The position numbers and the translations under genes are program-made. A DNA stretch of 34,065 bases from an uncultured Pelagibacteraceae bacterium (GTDB lineage Bacteria; Pseudomonadota; Alphaproteobacteria; Pelagibacterales; Pelagibacteraceae), in NCBI GenBank assembly GCA_902573385.1, contig CACGJS010000005.1, forward strand, positions 1 through 34,065. Direction: 5' to 3'. Shown here in pieces: positions 7,383-15,289 of this stretch; the first letter of the stretch is position 1; the number at the start of each line of letters is the position of its first letter. A model generated the notes under the pieces. That model was not told where the DNA came from. It did not search any database and saw only the letters and a list, made by a program, of their open reading frames with translations.

Positions 7383-9115
7383 TGGAAATTTATAAAGAAT
7401 TAAAGACTCCAGCATCAAAAGAATTTGAAAAACTACTTAATAGCCAATTTTCTAAAAATAAAATTACAGAAGGTTCAATCATAGAAGGTAAAATCAATAA
7501 AATTACAGACAAATTTGTATTTCTTTTTATTGAAGGATTAAAAAGTGAGCCAGTCCTTGATATTAATGAATTAAAAAGTATGGGTTTACTTGAGAAAGCA
7601 AAAGTTGGTGAAAAAATATCAGTTTTACTTGAAAGAATTGAAGATAAAAACGGGGAAGTTTTAGTCTCAGCGAGCAAAGCAGCCAAGATAGCCGGATGGG
7701 ATAAATTAGTTGAAGCATATGACAAAGATTTACCTGTAATGGGTAAAATTACTTCAAAATGCAAAGGTGGAGCTATAGTTGAACATATTGATACTGGCTC
7801 ATTAATGTTTTGTCCAGGTTCTCAAATTTCGGATAAACCTTTAAAAGATATATCTCACTTAATGCATGAACCACAAAAGTTTAAATTAATAAAACTAGAT
7901 AAAATTCGAGGTAACGCATGTGTATCACGTAGAGAAATAATTTCTTCTTTTAAAAAAGAAGATAAAAAAATTATAGTCGAAAAATTTAAAGTTGGAGATA
8001 TTATTAAAGGTGCGACAGTCAAAGGTTACAGTAGCTTTGGTTGTTTTTTTGATGTAGATGGAACACTTGATGTTCTAGTTCATGTTCAGGAAATCTCTTA
8101 TTCTAGAGTCAATCACCCTAACGAAATATTTAATATTGGTGAAAAACATGATTTGAAAGTAATTAGTGTAGATCTAGAAAAACTTCAAGTGGGCTGTAGT
8201 ATAAAACAACTATCACCAGATCCCTTTGAACATATTCAAAACTATGAATTAAATAAAAAATATAAAGTTAAAGTAGTTAAATTGATGGACTTTGGTGCAT
8301 TTTGTGAATTAGAACCAGGATTAAGTACATTGCTACATTCAAGTGAATTAAGCTGGACTAAAAAAAATCCATCAGTAAAAAAAATGTTCCAAATTGGTGA
8401 TGAAATAGATTGTATCATAACAGAAATAGACAAAGAGAAAAGAAGAGTGGCCATATCTCACAAATTAACAAAGGAAAATCCTTTTTCAATTTTAGAAAAA
8501 GAATATCCTATAGGTACAGAAATTGAAGGTTTTGTTAGTAATATGAATGAATATGCTCTTTATGTAAAAATTGATAATTTAGAGATAGATGCATTTTTAC
8601 ACTGCAATGATCTTTCATACTCTAATAATGGAGAAGATGAGCTTAAAAAATATAAAAAAGGAGATAAGCTTAAAGTTAAAATTCTTGAAATTAAATCAGA
8701 TCAACAAAAGGTAAGGGTCGGCTTAAAACAAACTCAACCAGATCCTTTTGATTGGTTTAAAAACAAAAAAATTAACTCTACAATTACTGTAAAAGTATCA
8801 TCATCAGATAATAAGGGTTTAACGGTAAAACCTGAAGGATGCGAAATGGAATTTACTATTAAAAAATCACAAATTGCAATAAACGCTGCTGATGCTAGAC
8901 CAACAAGATTCGTTGGTGGAGAGAGAATAGATGCTGCTATTGCAGAATTAGATATGGAAAAAAGGAAAGTTACATTAAGTATAAAATTACTAGAAGAACT
9001 TCAAAATAAAGAAGCGGTATCAAAGTTTAGCTCTACTCTGTCTGGAAAAAATCTACCTTTTTCATCTTTGTCAGACCAGTTAAACAAAAAAGAAAAGAAA
9101 ACTAAAGAAGAATAA
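7382..9115 (+). CDS. rpsA: 30S ribosomal protein S1
   Basis: 577 aa, close to the usual length. Six S1/OB-fold repeats can be traced, roughly at residues 30-100, 117-182, 204-272, 290-360, 377-450 and 462-535. They show recurring patterns such as GDIIKGATVKGYSSFGCFFD, NKKYKVKVVKLMDFGAFCEL and GTEIEGFVSNMNEYALYVKI, with WDKLVEAYD in the inter-repeat region and SPDPFEHI / NPFSIL / QPDPFDWF before repeats. S1 binds mRNA leaders on the small subunit and helps weak ribosome binding sites. Its ATG shares a base with the cmk stop (TAATG). It is followed 6 bases later by ihfB. Confidence 0.97.
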   Translation: MEIYKELKTPASKEFEKLLNSQFSKNKITEGSIIEGKINKITDKFVFLFIEGLKSEPVLDINELKSMGLLEKAKVGEKISVLLERIEDKNGEVLVSASKAAKIAGWDKLVEAYDKDLPVMGKITSKCKGGAIVEHIDTGSLMFCPGSQISDKPLKDISHLMHEPQKFKLIKLDKIRGNACVSRREIISSFKKEDKKIIVEKFKVGDIIKGATVKGYSSFGCFFDVDGTLDVLVHVQEISYSRVNHPNEIFNIGEKHDLKVISVDLEKLQVGCSIKQLSPDPFEHIQNYELNKKYKVKVVKLMDFGAFCELEPGLSTLLHSSELSWTKKNPSVKKMFQIGDEIDCIITEIDKEKRRVAISHKLTKENPFSILEKEYPIGTEIEGFVSNMNEYALYVKIDNLEIDAFLHCNDLSYSNNGEDELKKYKKGDKLKVKILEIKSDQQKVRVGLKQTQPDPFDWFKNKKINSTITVKVSSSDNKGLTVKPEGCEMEFTIKKSQIAINAADARPTRFVGGERIDAAIAELDMEKRKVTLSIKLLEELQNKEAVSKFSSTLSGKNLPFSSLSDQLNKKEKKTKEE

Positions 9116-9121
9116 CATAAA

Positions 9122-9409
9122 TTGGCTATTGTAAAATCAAAGCTTTTAAAACAACTTGCTAATAATTATCCTAATTTTTTAAAAAAAGATTTAGAAAAAT
9201 TTTTTAATATTTTTTTAACTGAGATTAAAAATTCTCTTAAAAGAAATGAAAGAGTAGAATTAAGAGGTTTTGGGATGTGGTCAACACATTTACAAAAAGC
9301 AAGAATCTCTAGAAATCCCAAAACAGGAGAAAGAATTGCAACTCCAGAGAAAAAAACAATTCACTTTAAAATGGCTAAAGAACTGTTTAAAAAATTAAAT
9401 AATGAATAA
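9122..9409 (+). CDS. ihfB: Integration host factor beta subunit (HU/IHF family)
   Basis: 95 aa; TTG start. The HU/IHF fold is clear: KSKLLKQLANNYPNFLKKDLEKFFNIF at the N-terminus, VELRGFGMWSTH for the beta-hairpin base, and ARISRNPKTGERI for the DNA-intercalating arm with RNPKTG. The position directly after rpsA is the classical ihfB location, which favours IHF-beta over HU. IHF bends DNA at specific sites in the nucleoid. An ATG is not available at the family-consistent N-terminus; the TTG aligns with the expected first residue. It overlaps pyrF by 8 bases. Confidence 0.9.
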   Translation: MAIVKSKLLKQLANNYPNFLKKDLEKFFNIFLTEIKNSLKRNERVELRGFGMWSTHLQKARISRNPKTGERIATPEKKTIHFKMAKELFKKLNNE

Positions 9410-10100
9410 TAGAAATATATTTGTTGCTTGTGATACTTCTAGAATAAGCCAGATTAAAAAAATAATCAATCAAATACAGAATAATAGACTTAAAATTATA
9501 CCAAAATTTGGATTACAATTCTTTTACTCTAGAAGTGGCAGAAAATTTTTAGAAAAGTTTAAAGAAGATTTTTGGTTAGATTTAAAGATAAATGATATTC
9601 CACAAACAGCATTATCAGCAGTAGATAGTTTAAAAGATTTAAAAAAATGTAAATATATAACTGTTCATGCAAATGGAGGTTTTGAAATGCTTAGAGTTAT
9701 TAAGAAAAAAGCCAAAACAATTAACAAAAATTTAAAAGTATTAGGTGTTACAGTTTTAACAAGTCTTAATAACAAATCTCTTAAGGAAATAGGTCATACA
9801 AAGACGGTAGAACAATTAGTATTAAAACAAGCTACAATTATAAAAAAATCAGGTTGTGATGGAGTAGTTTGTTCTGCTCATGAAGCAAAATTATTAAGAA
9901 AAAAATATAAAAACTTATTTATTATCACCCCGGGAATAAGATTACCTGGAGATAATACAAATGATCAATCCAAAGCAAGAGTAATGACACCAAATGAAGC
10001 TTTTAAAAATAAAGTATCAGGTATTGTAATAGGAAGATCTTTAATTAAAGGAAATATTAAAAATAATATTAAAAGATTAATTGATCACTTAAATCAATGA
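9402..10100 (+). CDS. pyrF: Orotidine 5'-phosphate decarboxylase
   Basis: 232 aa. Catalytic tetrad elements are visible: Asp in FVACDTSR, Lys in IIPKFGLQFF, and DLKINDIPQT with the D-x-K-x-x-D core. THANGGFEMLRV, GVTVLTSL, VVCSAHEA, ITPGIRLPGD and IVIGRSLI complete the TIM barrel phosphate-binding pattern. It makes UMP from OMP, the last step of de novo pyrimidine synthesis, so it supplies the substrate line that Cmk serves. VACD replaces the usual ALD near the N-terminus. It overlaps ihfB by 8 bases and trpF by four bases (ATGA). Confidence 0.93.
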   Translation: MNNRNIFVACDTSRISQIKKIINQIQNNRLKIIPKFGLQFFYSRSGRKFLEKFKEDFWLDLKINDIPQTALSAVDSLKDLKKCKYITVHANGGFEMLRVIKKKAKTINKNLKVLGVTVLTSLNNKSLKEIGHTKTVEQLVLKQATIIKKSGCDGVVCSAHEAKLLRKKYKNLFIITPGIRLPGDNTNDQSKARVMTPNEAFKNKVSGIVIGRSLIKGNIKNNIKRLIDHLNQ

Positions 10101-10726
10101 TCAAAGGTTGTAAAATCTGTGGGATCTCTGATCTCGATACACTTAATTTCATTATTAATCATCCCTATCCACCTCAATTTATTGGTTTCATTTGCAATTA
10201 TAAAAAAAGCTCACGATACGTTGAGATTGAAAAGTTAAACGAACTAGCAAAAGTAGATAAAAAAAAATCAAATTTTGTAGCAGTGTTAGTGAAACCAGAT
10301 GAGGATATTTTAGAAAAAATTAAACACCTTCCTTTTGATTATTATCAAATTTATGATTGTTCGCCTAAAGAAATTGAAATAATTAAACAAAGATATAATA
10401 AGAAAATCATTACCGCTTTAACTATAAATGACAAAACTGATGTTCAAAAATGTCATCTGTTCTCTAAAGTAACTGACATTTATTTGTTTGATAGCAAAGG
10501 TTATGAAAAGAGTATGGCTTTTGATCATAAGCTTATTCAAGAAATAAAGATCAACAAACCACTAATGATAGCTGGAAATATTCAGGTAGATGATAATCTT
10601 GAAAATTATAAAAAAATAGCAGATATTATAGATATATCTGGGGGACTTGAGACTTCTGGGTTAAAAGATAATTCCAAAATAAATATTTTTTTAAATAAGG
10701 TACAATATATTAATAATGAAACTTAA
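10097..10726 (+). CDS. trpF: Phosphoribosylanthranilate isomerase
   Basis: 209 aa TIM barrel. KICGIS near the N-terminus carries the catalytic cysteine (residue 8), and YLFDSKG carries the catalytic aspartate. The phosphate-binding loops MIAGNI and IDISGGLETSGLKD are near the C-terminus. It isomerises N-(5'-phosphoribosyl)anthranilate in tryptophan synthesis. SGGLETS replaces the common SSGVE. It overlaps trpB by 11 bases. The pyrF-trpF-trpB-trpA order is typical for alphaproteobacteria, which lends weight to the assignment. Confidence 0.9.
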   Translation: MIKGCKICGISDLDTLNFIINHPYPPQFIGFICNYKKSSRYVEIEKLNELAKVDKKKSNFVAVLVKPDEDILEKIKHLPFDYYQIYDCSPKEIEIIKQRYNKKIITALTINDKTDVQKCHLFSKVTDIYLFDSKGYEKSMAFDHKLIQEIKINKPLMIAGNIQVDDNLENYKKIADIIDISGGLETSGLKDNSKINIFLNKVQYINNET

Positions 10727-11945
10727 AAAAGGAATTTCTCTAATTGATCAACATGATCAAAATGGATTTTGGGGTAATAAATTTGGAGGAAGTTTTATTC
10801 CAGAGACTTTAAAAAAACCAATTGAAGACCTAACAAATGAATTTAAGAAATTAAGAAAAGATAAAAAATTTATTAAAAAAAGAAATTTTTATTTTAAAAA
10901 CTATATAGGAACCCCAACTTCATTTGTAAAACTTAATAATCTATCTAATCATTTAGGAGGTGCTCAAATTTGGGCAAAGGTTGTCTCTGAGGCAAATGGA
11001 GGCGCGCACAAGATATATAACGCAACAGTCCATGCTTTAATTTGTAAAGCTATGGGTAAAAAATATATCGTTGGTGATACAGGCGCTGGCTATGCTGGAA
11101 AAATGCTCAGTATGGCTGCTAAAAAATTTGGTCTTAAATGTAAAATATTCATGGGAGCAAAAGATATTAAAAGACAAAAACCTAACTGTGATGCGATGAA
11201 AAAAAATGGAGCTGAAATAGTTCCAGTTTATTCAGGTAGCCAAACGTTAGTTGATGCTGTCAGTGAATGTATGAGGTATTGGGTATCAAATTGTGACAAC
11301 ACTCACATGTGTGTTGGAAGCACTGTTGGTCCAAATATATTTGTTAAAATTTGTGGTTGGAGTACAGCACAAATCTCTAGAGAATTAAAAGTACAATTAA
11401 AATCAAAATTTAAAAAAATTCCAAATAAAATAAAACTAATTAATTGTGTGGGTGGTGGAAGTTCTGCTTATGGTTTTTGGAGTGAATTTATTGATTATGA
11501 TAAAAAACAAATTGAGTTAATTGGTGTTGAGGCTGGTGGACCAAAAAAATCAAAACTTCATGCAGCACCTTTAAGTAGAGGTGCGAAATTAGGAATACTT
11601 CATGGAGCTGCTGCCTATTGCTGTCAAAATAATGAAGGACAAATAAATGAGACTGAGTCTATTAGTGCGGGACTTGACTACCCATCAGTTTCTCCAATTC
11701 ACTGTTTTTTAAAAGATACTAAAAGAGCAAGATACACTTATGCAACAGACGAAGATGCACTAAACGCTTATCAACTAGTTACAAAACTTGAAAATATAAA
11801 TCCAAGTTTAGAGCCTAGTCATGCATTTGCAGAAGCTATTAAAATAGCACCCAAACTAAGTAAGGACACCATAATCATCGTCAATTCATGTGGGGATGCC
11901 AAAAAAGATAGGGATATTTTAAGAGAAAGATTGGGTAAAAAATAA
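10716..11945 (+). CDS. trpB: Tryptophan synthase beta subunit, divergent
   Basis: 409 aa, normal length. PLP fold-type II: GGAHKI with the PLP lysine at residue 99, CVGGGSSAYG as the phosphate loop (family GGGSNAIG), and SISAGLDYPSVSPIH. LEPSHA retains the equivalent of Glu350. It is remodelled in ways unlike ordinary TrpB: catalytic Glu109 (Salmonella numbering) is Asp121, and TGAGQHG is TGAGYAG (Gln114 to Tyr126, His115 to Ala127). Also HTGAHKIN is NGGAHKIY, Lys167 is Val179, and Ser377 is Cys392 in VNSCGDAKKD. It converts indole and serine to tryptophan if still canonical. It stands between trpF and trpA with short overlaps, so it is the positional trpB, but altered catalysis is possible. 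Confidence 0.88.
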   Translation: MKLKKGISLIDQHDQNGFWGNKFGGSFIPETLKKPIEDLTNEFKKLRKDKKFIKKRNFYFKNYIGTPTSFVKLNNLSNHLGGAQIWAKVVSEANGGAHKIYNATVHALICKAMGKKYIVGDTGAGYAGKMLSMAAKKFGLKCKIFMGAKDIKRQKPNCDAMKKNGAEIVPVYSGSQTLVDAVSECMRYWVSNCDNTHMCVGSTVGPNIFVKICGWSTAQISRELKVQLKSKFKKIPNKIKLINCVGGGSSAYGFWSEFIDYDKKQIELIGVEAGGPKKSKLHAAPLSRGAKLGILHGAAAYCCQNNEGQINETESISAGLDYPSVSPIHCFLKDTKRARYTYATDEDALNAYQLVTKLENINPSLEPSHAFAEAIKIAPKLSKDTIIIVNSCGDAKKDRDILRERLGKK

Positions 11946-12745
11946 TGGCTTCTTTAATAAATCAAGCATTTAAAAAAGCAAAAAGTGAAAATAGACCTGC
12001 ATTACTGACTTACACAGTTGCAGGAGATAATACTAAAAAAAAATCACTGGAAATACTTAAATCAATTTCTAACTACGCAGATATTTGTGAACTAGGTTTT
12101 CCTCACAACACTCCAATTGCTGATGGAGGTCAAATTCAAACTAGCGCTTATCGGGCAATTAATAATGGGATTAAAATCAATGACGTTTTTTCAGTTGCTA
12201 AAGACTTTAAAAAATCAAAAAAAACTAAACCAATTATCTTGATGGGTTATTACAATATGATCTTTCAATATAACGAAAATAAATTTATAGAAAAATGCAA
12301 AAATGTAAAAGTTGATGGTTTAATAGTTGTAGACCTGCCTTATCCTGAGAATAAAAAGTTTTCTAATAAATGTAAAAGAAAAGGAATTAATTTTATTCAA
12401 CTCGTTTCTCCTACAACATCACCAAATAGATTAAAAAAAATCATCAAAGATTCTCATGATATGATTTATTATATCAGTATGCTTTCAACTACTGGAGGAA
12501 AGTTAAAAGTTGTTCCTAAAAAAATATTAGAAAGATACAGTAAAATTAAAAACCAAAATAAATCTAAAAATGTTGTTATAGGATTTGGAATTACTGAAAA
12601 AACAATAAAATCATTAAAAAAAGCAGATGGATTAGTGGTTGGAAGTGCAATTTGTAAGGAAATTTCAAACTCTATTAAAAAGAGACAAAATCCTGTCACA
12701 AATGTAACTAATATTGTAAAAAGATTAAAAAAAAAAATAACATGA
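11945..12745 (+). CDS. trpA: Tryptophan synthase alpha subunit, divergent interface
   Basis: 266 aa. Catalytic Glu49 (in ELGFP) and Asp60 (in IADGG) fall at exactly the Salmonella positions. LMGYYNMI, GLIVVDLPYPE, LVSPTTSP, GFGI and VVGSAIC follow the TrpA barrel. It cleaves indole-3-glycerol phosphate and feeds indole to TrpB. Changed positions: FSDPLADGP reads HNTPIADGG, so Asp56, which salt-bridges beta-Lys167 in Salmonella, is Thr. Loop 6 reads ISMLSTTGGK in place of a V-T-G-A pattern, keeping Thr183-Gly184. Its ATG shares a base with the trpB stop and its stop overlaps accD (ATGA). Confidence 0.9.
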   Translation: MASLINQAFKKAKSENRPALLTYTVAGDNTKKKSLEILKSISNYADICELGFPHNTPIADGGQIQTSAYRAINNGIKINDVFSVAKDFKKSKKTKPIILMGYYNMIFQYNENKFIEKCKNVKVDGLIVVDLPYPENKKFSNKCKRKGINFIQLVSPTTSPNRLKKIIKDSHDMIYYISMLSTTGGKLKVVPKKILERYSKIKNQNKSKNVVIGFGITEKTIKSLKKADGLVVGSAICKEISNSIKKRQNPVTNVTNIVKRLKKKIT

Positions 12746-13674
12746 ATTGGATAACAAAAAAACTTTCTCATTTAAGTGAAAAAATTAAAACAGTAATAAA
12801 AAAGAGACCTACAAAAGAAGAAATTGAAAACAGTGATTGGACTTCATGTTGTAAGGGACCATTATTAAAAAAAGAATTAGAGGAAAATTTATGGGTTTGC
12901 CCTTCTTGTAATAAACATCATAGAATTAATTGTAAACAAAGATTCGATATTGTTTTTGGTAAAAATAATTATGAAATTTTAAAAACACCCATTCCACAAG
13001 ATGACCCATTAAATTGGAAGGATTCTAAAACTTATAAAGATAGATTGAAGATAGCTCGAAAAAAAACAGGAATGGAGTGTGGTATAATGGTTATTAACAC
13101 AAAAATTAATAATATAAATATTACAGCTTGTGCGTCTGACTTTGCTTTTATAGGAGGTTCTGTAGGAGCAGCTGAGGGTGAAGCAATACTTTATGGAATT
13201 CAACATGCAATAGAAAACAACCAACCTTTTGTAAATTTTACATCTGGGGGAGGAATGAGAATGTTTGAGTCTTTAATTGCACTATCCCAAATGACAAGAA
13301 CAACATTAGCTGTTAATGAGCTTAAAAAAAATAATTTACCGTATATTGTTTGTTTAACAGATCCAACAACTGGTGGAATTTCTGCTTCATACGCAATGCT
13401 TGGTGATATTGCATTTGCTGAACCTGGAGCTCTTATAGCTTTTGCAGGAGCTAGAGTTATTCAAGGAACTGTCAAAGAAGAATTACCTGAAGGCTTTCAA
13501 AGAAGTGAATACGTCAAAAAAACTGGTTTTGTAGATTTGATAGTGGAAAGAAGAGATTTAAGAGAAAAAATTGGATCTACATTATCAATTCTCTTAAAGA
13601 AAAGTTCTGCTATAAATTCAGAAAATAATGAAACTTCGAAAGATAGTAGAACGCTTACAAAAGCTGCATCCTAA
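12742..13674 (+). CDS. accD: Acetyl-CoA carboxylase carboxyltransferase beta subunit
   Basis: 310 aa. An N-terminal zinc-ribbon region is followed by the carboxyltransferase crotonase-like core: GGSVGAAEGEAI, FTSGGGMRMFES, DPTTGGISASYAMLGDI, EPGALIAFAGARVI and LPEGFQRSEYV. With AccA it transfers carboxyl from biotin to acetyl-CoA for fatty acid synthesis. Odd: the first half of the four-Cys ribbon, normally C-x-x-C, is Cys36-Cys37 with no spacer and two residues fewer than usual. The second half (Cys53-Pro-Ser-Cys56, VCPSCNKHHRI) is intact. It overlaps trpA by 4 and folC by 47 bases. Confidence 0.94.
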   Translation: MNWITKKLSHLSEKIKTVIKKRPTKEEIENSDWTSCCKGPLLKKELEENLWVCPSCNKHHRINCKQRFDIVFGKNNYEILKTPIPQDDPLNWKDSKTYKDRLKIARKKTGMECGIMVINTKINNINITACASDFAFIGGSVGAAEGEAILYGIQHAIENNQPFVNFTSGGGMRMFESLIALSQMTRTTLAVNELKKNNLPYIVCLTDPTTGGISASYAMLGDIAFAEPGALIAFAGARVIQGTVKEELPEGFQRSEYVKKTGFVDLIVERRDLREKIGSTLSILLKKSSAINSENNETSKDSRTLTKAAS

Positions 13675-14896
13675 AGAAATAGATCTTAGTTTAGAAAGAA
13701 CCAAAAACCTTCTTCAAAAATTAGGAAATCCAGAAAAAAAAATCAATTGTATCTCTGTTGTTGGTACTAACGGCAAGTATTCAACTATACAAGCACTACA
13801 CGCAATTCTCAAAGAAGCAAATTATAAGTGTAATATTTATACAAGTCCTCATATTCAAAAAATTAATGAGCGGTTTGTCTTTAATGATCAACCTTTAAAT
13901 GACGATCAATTACTTGATTTATTCACAGAAGTAGAAGAAATCAACAATGGTTCAAAAATAACCTTTTTTGAAATTCTAACTGTTTGTTATTTTTATTTTG
14001 CCAGTAAATTTCCAAATAATATAAATTTAATTGAAGCAGGTTTATTCCATAGATTTGATGCAACGAATATTCTAACTAAAAACTTAGCTAGTGTAATTAC
14101 AGTATTGGGAAATGATCATTTAGATTGGTTGCCAGAAAAAGAACAAACTATTGAAAGAATTATATTTGAAAAAACTTCTTCATTGTTAGAGTCAAAAATT
14201 ATTATTGCTAAACAAAATTCAAAAAAAATTAATAATTGTATTAAAAAAACTATTTTAAAGAATAAATCAAAAAAAATTTTTTTTAATGAAGATTATAATT
14301 TTGGAATGAATGAAAATGATTTTTTTTATTATGAAGATCAAATAGGCGCTTTAAAACTTCCAAAACCAAATTTACTGGGTCTTTTTCAATTAGAAAATAT
14401 TTCTACAGCAATAGCAACTTCCAGACAATTAACAGATTATAAAATTACAAATGAGCATATTAAAAATGGAATTACTAAAATTCAAAGTATTGCCAGACTT
14501 CAGGAAATTAAATCTGGTAAATTAAAAAAACTAGTTAAAAATAATCAATTATTTGTAGATGGTTCTCATAATCCATTAGGTGCAAAAGCACTTAATCAAT
14601 ATCTTCAAAGTATTAAATCTAACAAACATATTATTTTAGGGATGATGTCTAATAAAGATCATGAAAAATATATGAGCTACTTTGAAGACATCAAGTCATT
14701 GACAACAATAGATATCCAAAATCAACCGAATAGTATTAAAGGAAGCAAACTTAAAAATAAAATCAAAAATTTTAAAAATATCAAATGTGAAACTTCGATT
14801 GAAAATGCTATTAAGTCCATTAACCTTGAAGAAAATGATATCATTTTAATTACAGGATCTTTATATCTTGCGGGAGAAGTTTTAAATTTAAACTAG
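13628..14896 (+). CDS. folC: Bifunctional folylpolyglutamate / dihydrofolate synthase
   Basis: 422 aa. The N-terminal pattern LQKLHPKEIDLSLERTKNLL, then VVGTNGKYST (P-loop, Lys50), YTSPHI, LIEAGLFHRFDATN, NDHLDWL and VDGSHNPLGAKAL match FolC. The start matches the family N-terminus, so the 47-base overlap with accD looks real. It adds glutamates to folates and makes dihydrofolate from dihydropteroate. Odd positions: the P-loop Gly after Lys is Tyr51 (family GTNGKGS), and the family VGLGGRLDATN is AGLFHRFDATN. The key Lys and the DATN are kept. It ends convergently with trxA, the two stops sharing a palindromic CTAG. Confidence 0.92.
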   Translation: MKLRKIVERLQKLHPKEIDLSLERTKNLLQKLGNPEKKINCISVVGTNGKYSTIQALHAILKEANYKCNIYTSPHIQKINERFVFNDQPLNDDQLLDLFTEVEEINNGSKITFFEILTVCYFYFASKFPNNINLIEAGLFHRFDATNILTKNLASVITVLGNDHLDWLPEKEQTIERIIFEKTSSLLESKIIIAKQNSKKINNCIKKTILKNKSKKIFFNEDYNFGMNENDFFYYEDQIGALKLPKPNLLGLFQLENISTAIATSRQLTDYKITNEHIKNGITKIQSIARLQEIKSGKLKKLVKNNQLFVDGSHNPLGAKALNQYLQSIKSNKHIILGMMSNKDHEKYMSYFEDIKSLTTIDIQNQPNSIKGSKLKNKIKNFKNIKCETSIENAIKSINLEENDIILITGSLYLAGEVLNLN

Positions 14897-15213
14897 ATAT
14901 TTTCTTTTATCCAAGAAACAATATCTGACTTAGGTACTAAACCGACCTTAGTAGATTTTAATTCCCCATCTTTAAACAGCAACATTGTGGGAATCCCTCT
15001 AACTCCGTATTTAGTTGGAGTATTTGGCTCATTATCAATGTTGTGTTTTGCTATTATAACTTGATCTGTCATTTCATCTGAAATTTCTTCTAATGTTGGT
15101 CCTATTTGCTTACAAGGACCACACCACTCAGCCCAAAAATCAACTACAATTGGTTTTGACGATTTCAATACTTCTACTTCGAAATTGTCATCTGTTACAC
15201 TTACGGTTGCCAT
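14893..15213 (-). CDS. trxA: Thioredoxin
   Basis: 106 aa with the WAEWCGPCKQIGP active site, VDFWAEW before it, the NIDNEPNTPTKYGVRGIPTMLLF cis-Pro region and the VGLVPKSDIVSWI C-terminal helix. It is a cytoplasmic dithiol reductase for ribonucleotide reductase and other partners. accD-folC-trxA clustering is known in alphaproteobacteria, here with trxA in reverse. A plausible promoter lies 10-37 bases upstream of the start (15223-15250). Confidence 0.97.
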   Translation of the reverse strand: MATVSVTDDNFEVEVLKSSKPIVVDFWAEWCGPCKQIGPTLEEISDEMTDQVIIAKHNIDNEPNTPTKYGVRGIPTMLLFKDGELKSTKVGLVPKSDIVSWIKENI

Positions 15214-15222
15214 AATAGATCC

Positions 15223-15250
15223 TATATATTTGATTCAAACTATTATTCAA
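15223..15250 (-). promoter_or_regulatory. Candidate sigma70 promoter for trxA
   Basis: On the minus strand, TTGAAT (15250-15245) and TATATA (15228-15223) are separated by 16 bp, ending 9 bases before the trxA ATG. The spacing is right, but the leader would be very short and AT-rich DNA produces such matches by chance. Low confidence. Confidence 0.25.
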
Positions 15251-15289
15251 TGTGTAAAAAGGTATTTTTTTGATTAATTCACAATATAA

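Noticed and set aside
10716-12745. trpB/trpA as decaying pseudogenes
   Set aside because: Both frames are full length, tightly coupled and keep PLP lysine, Glu49 and Asp60; paired interface changes argue for coevolution.
14893-14896. Shared palindromic CTAG giving TAG stops to folC and trxA
   Set aside because: A neat consequence of convergent packing; no function implied.
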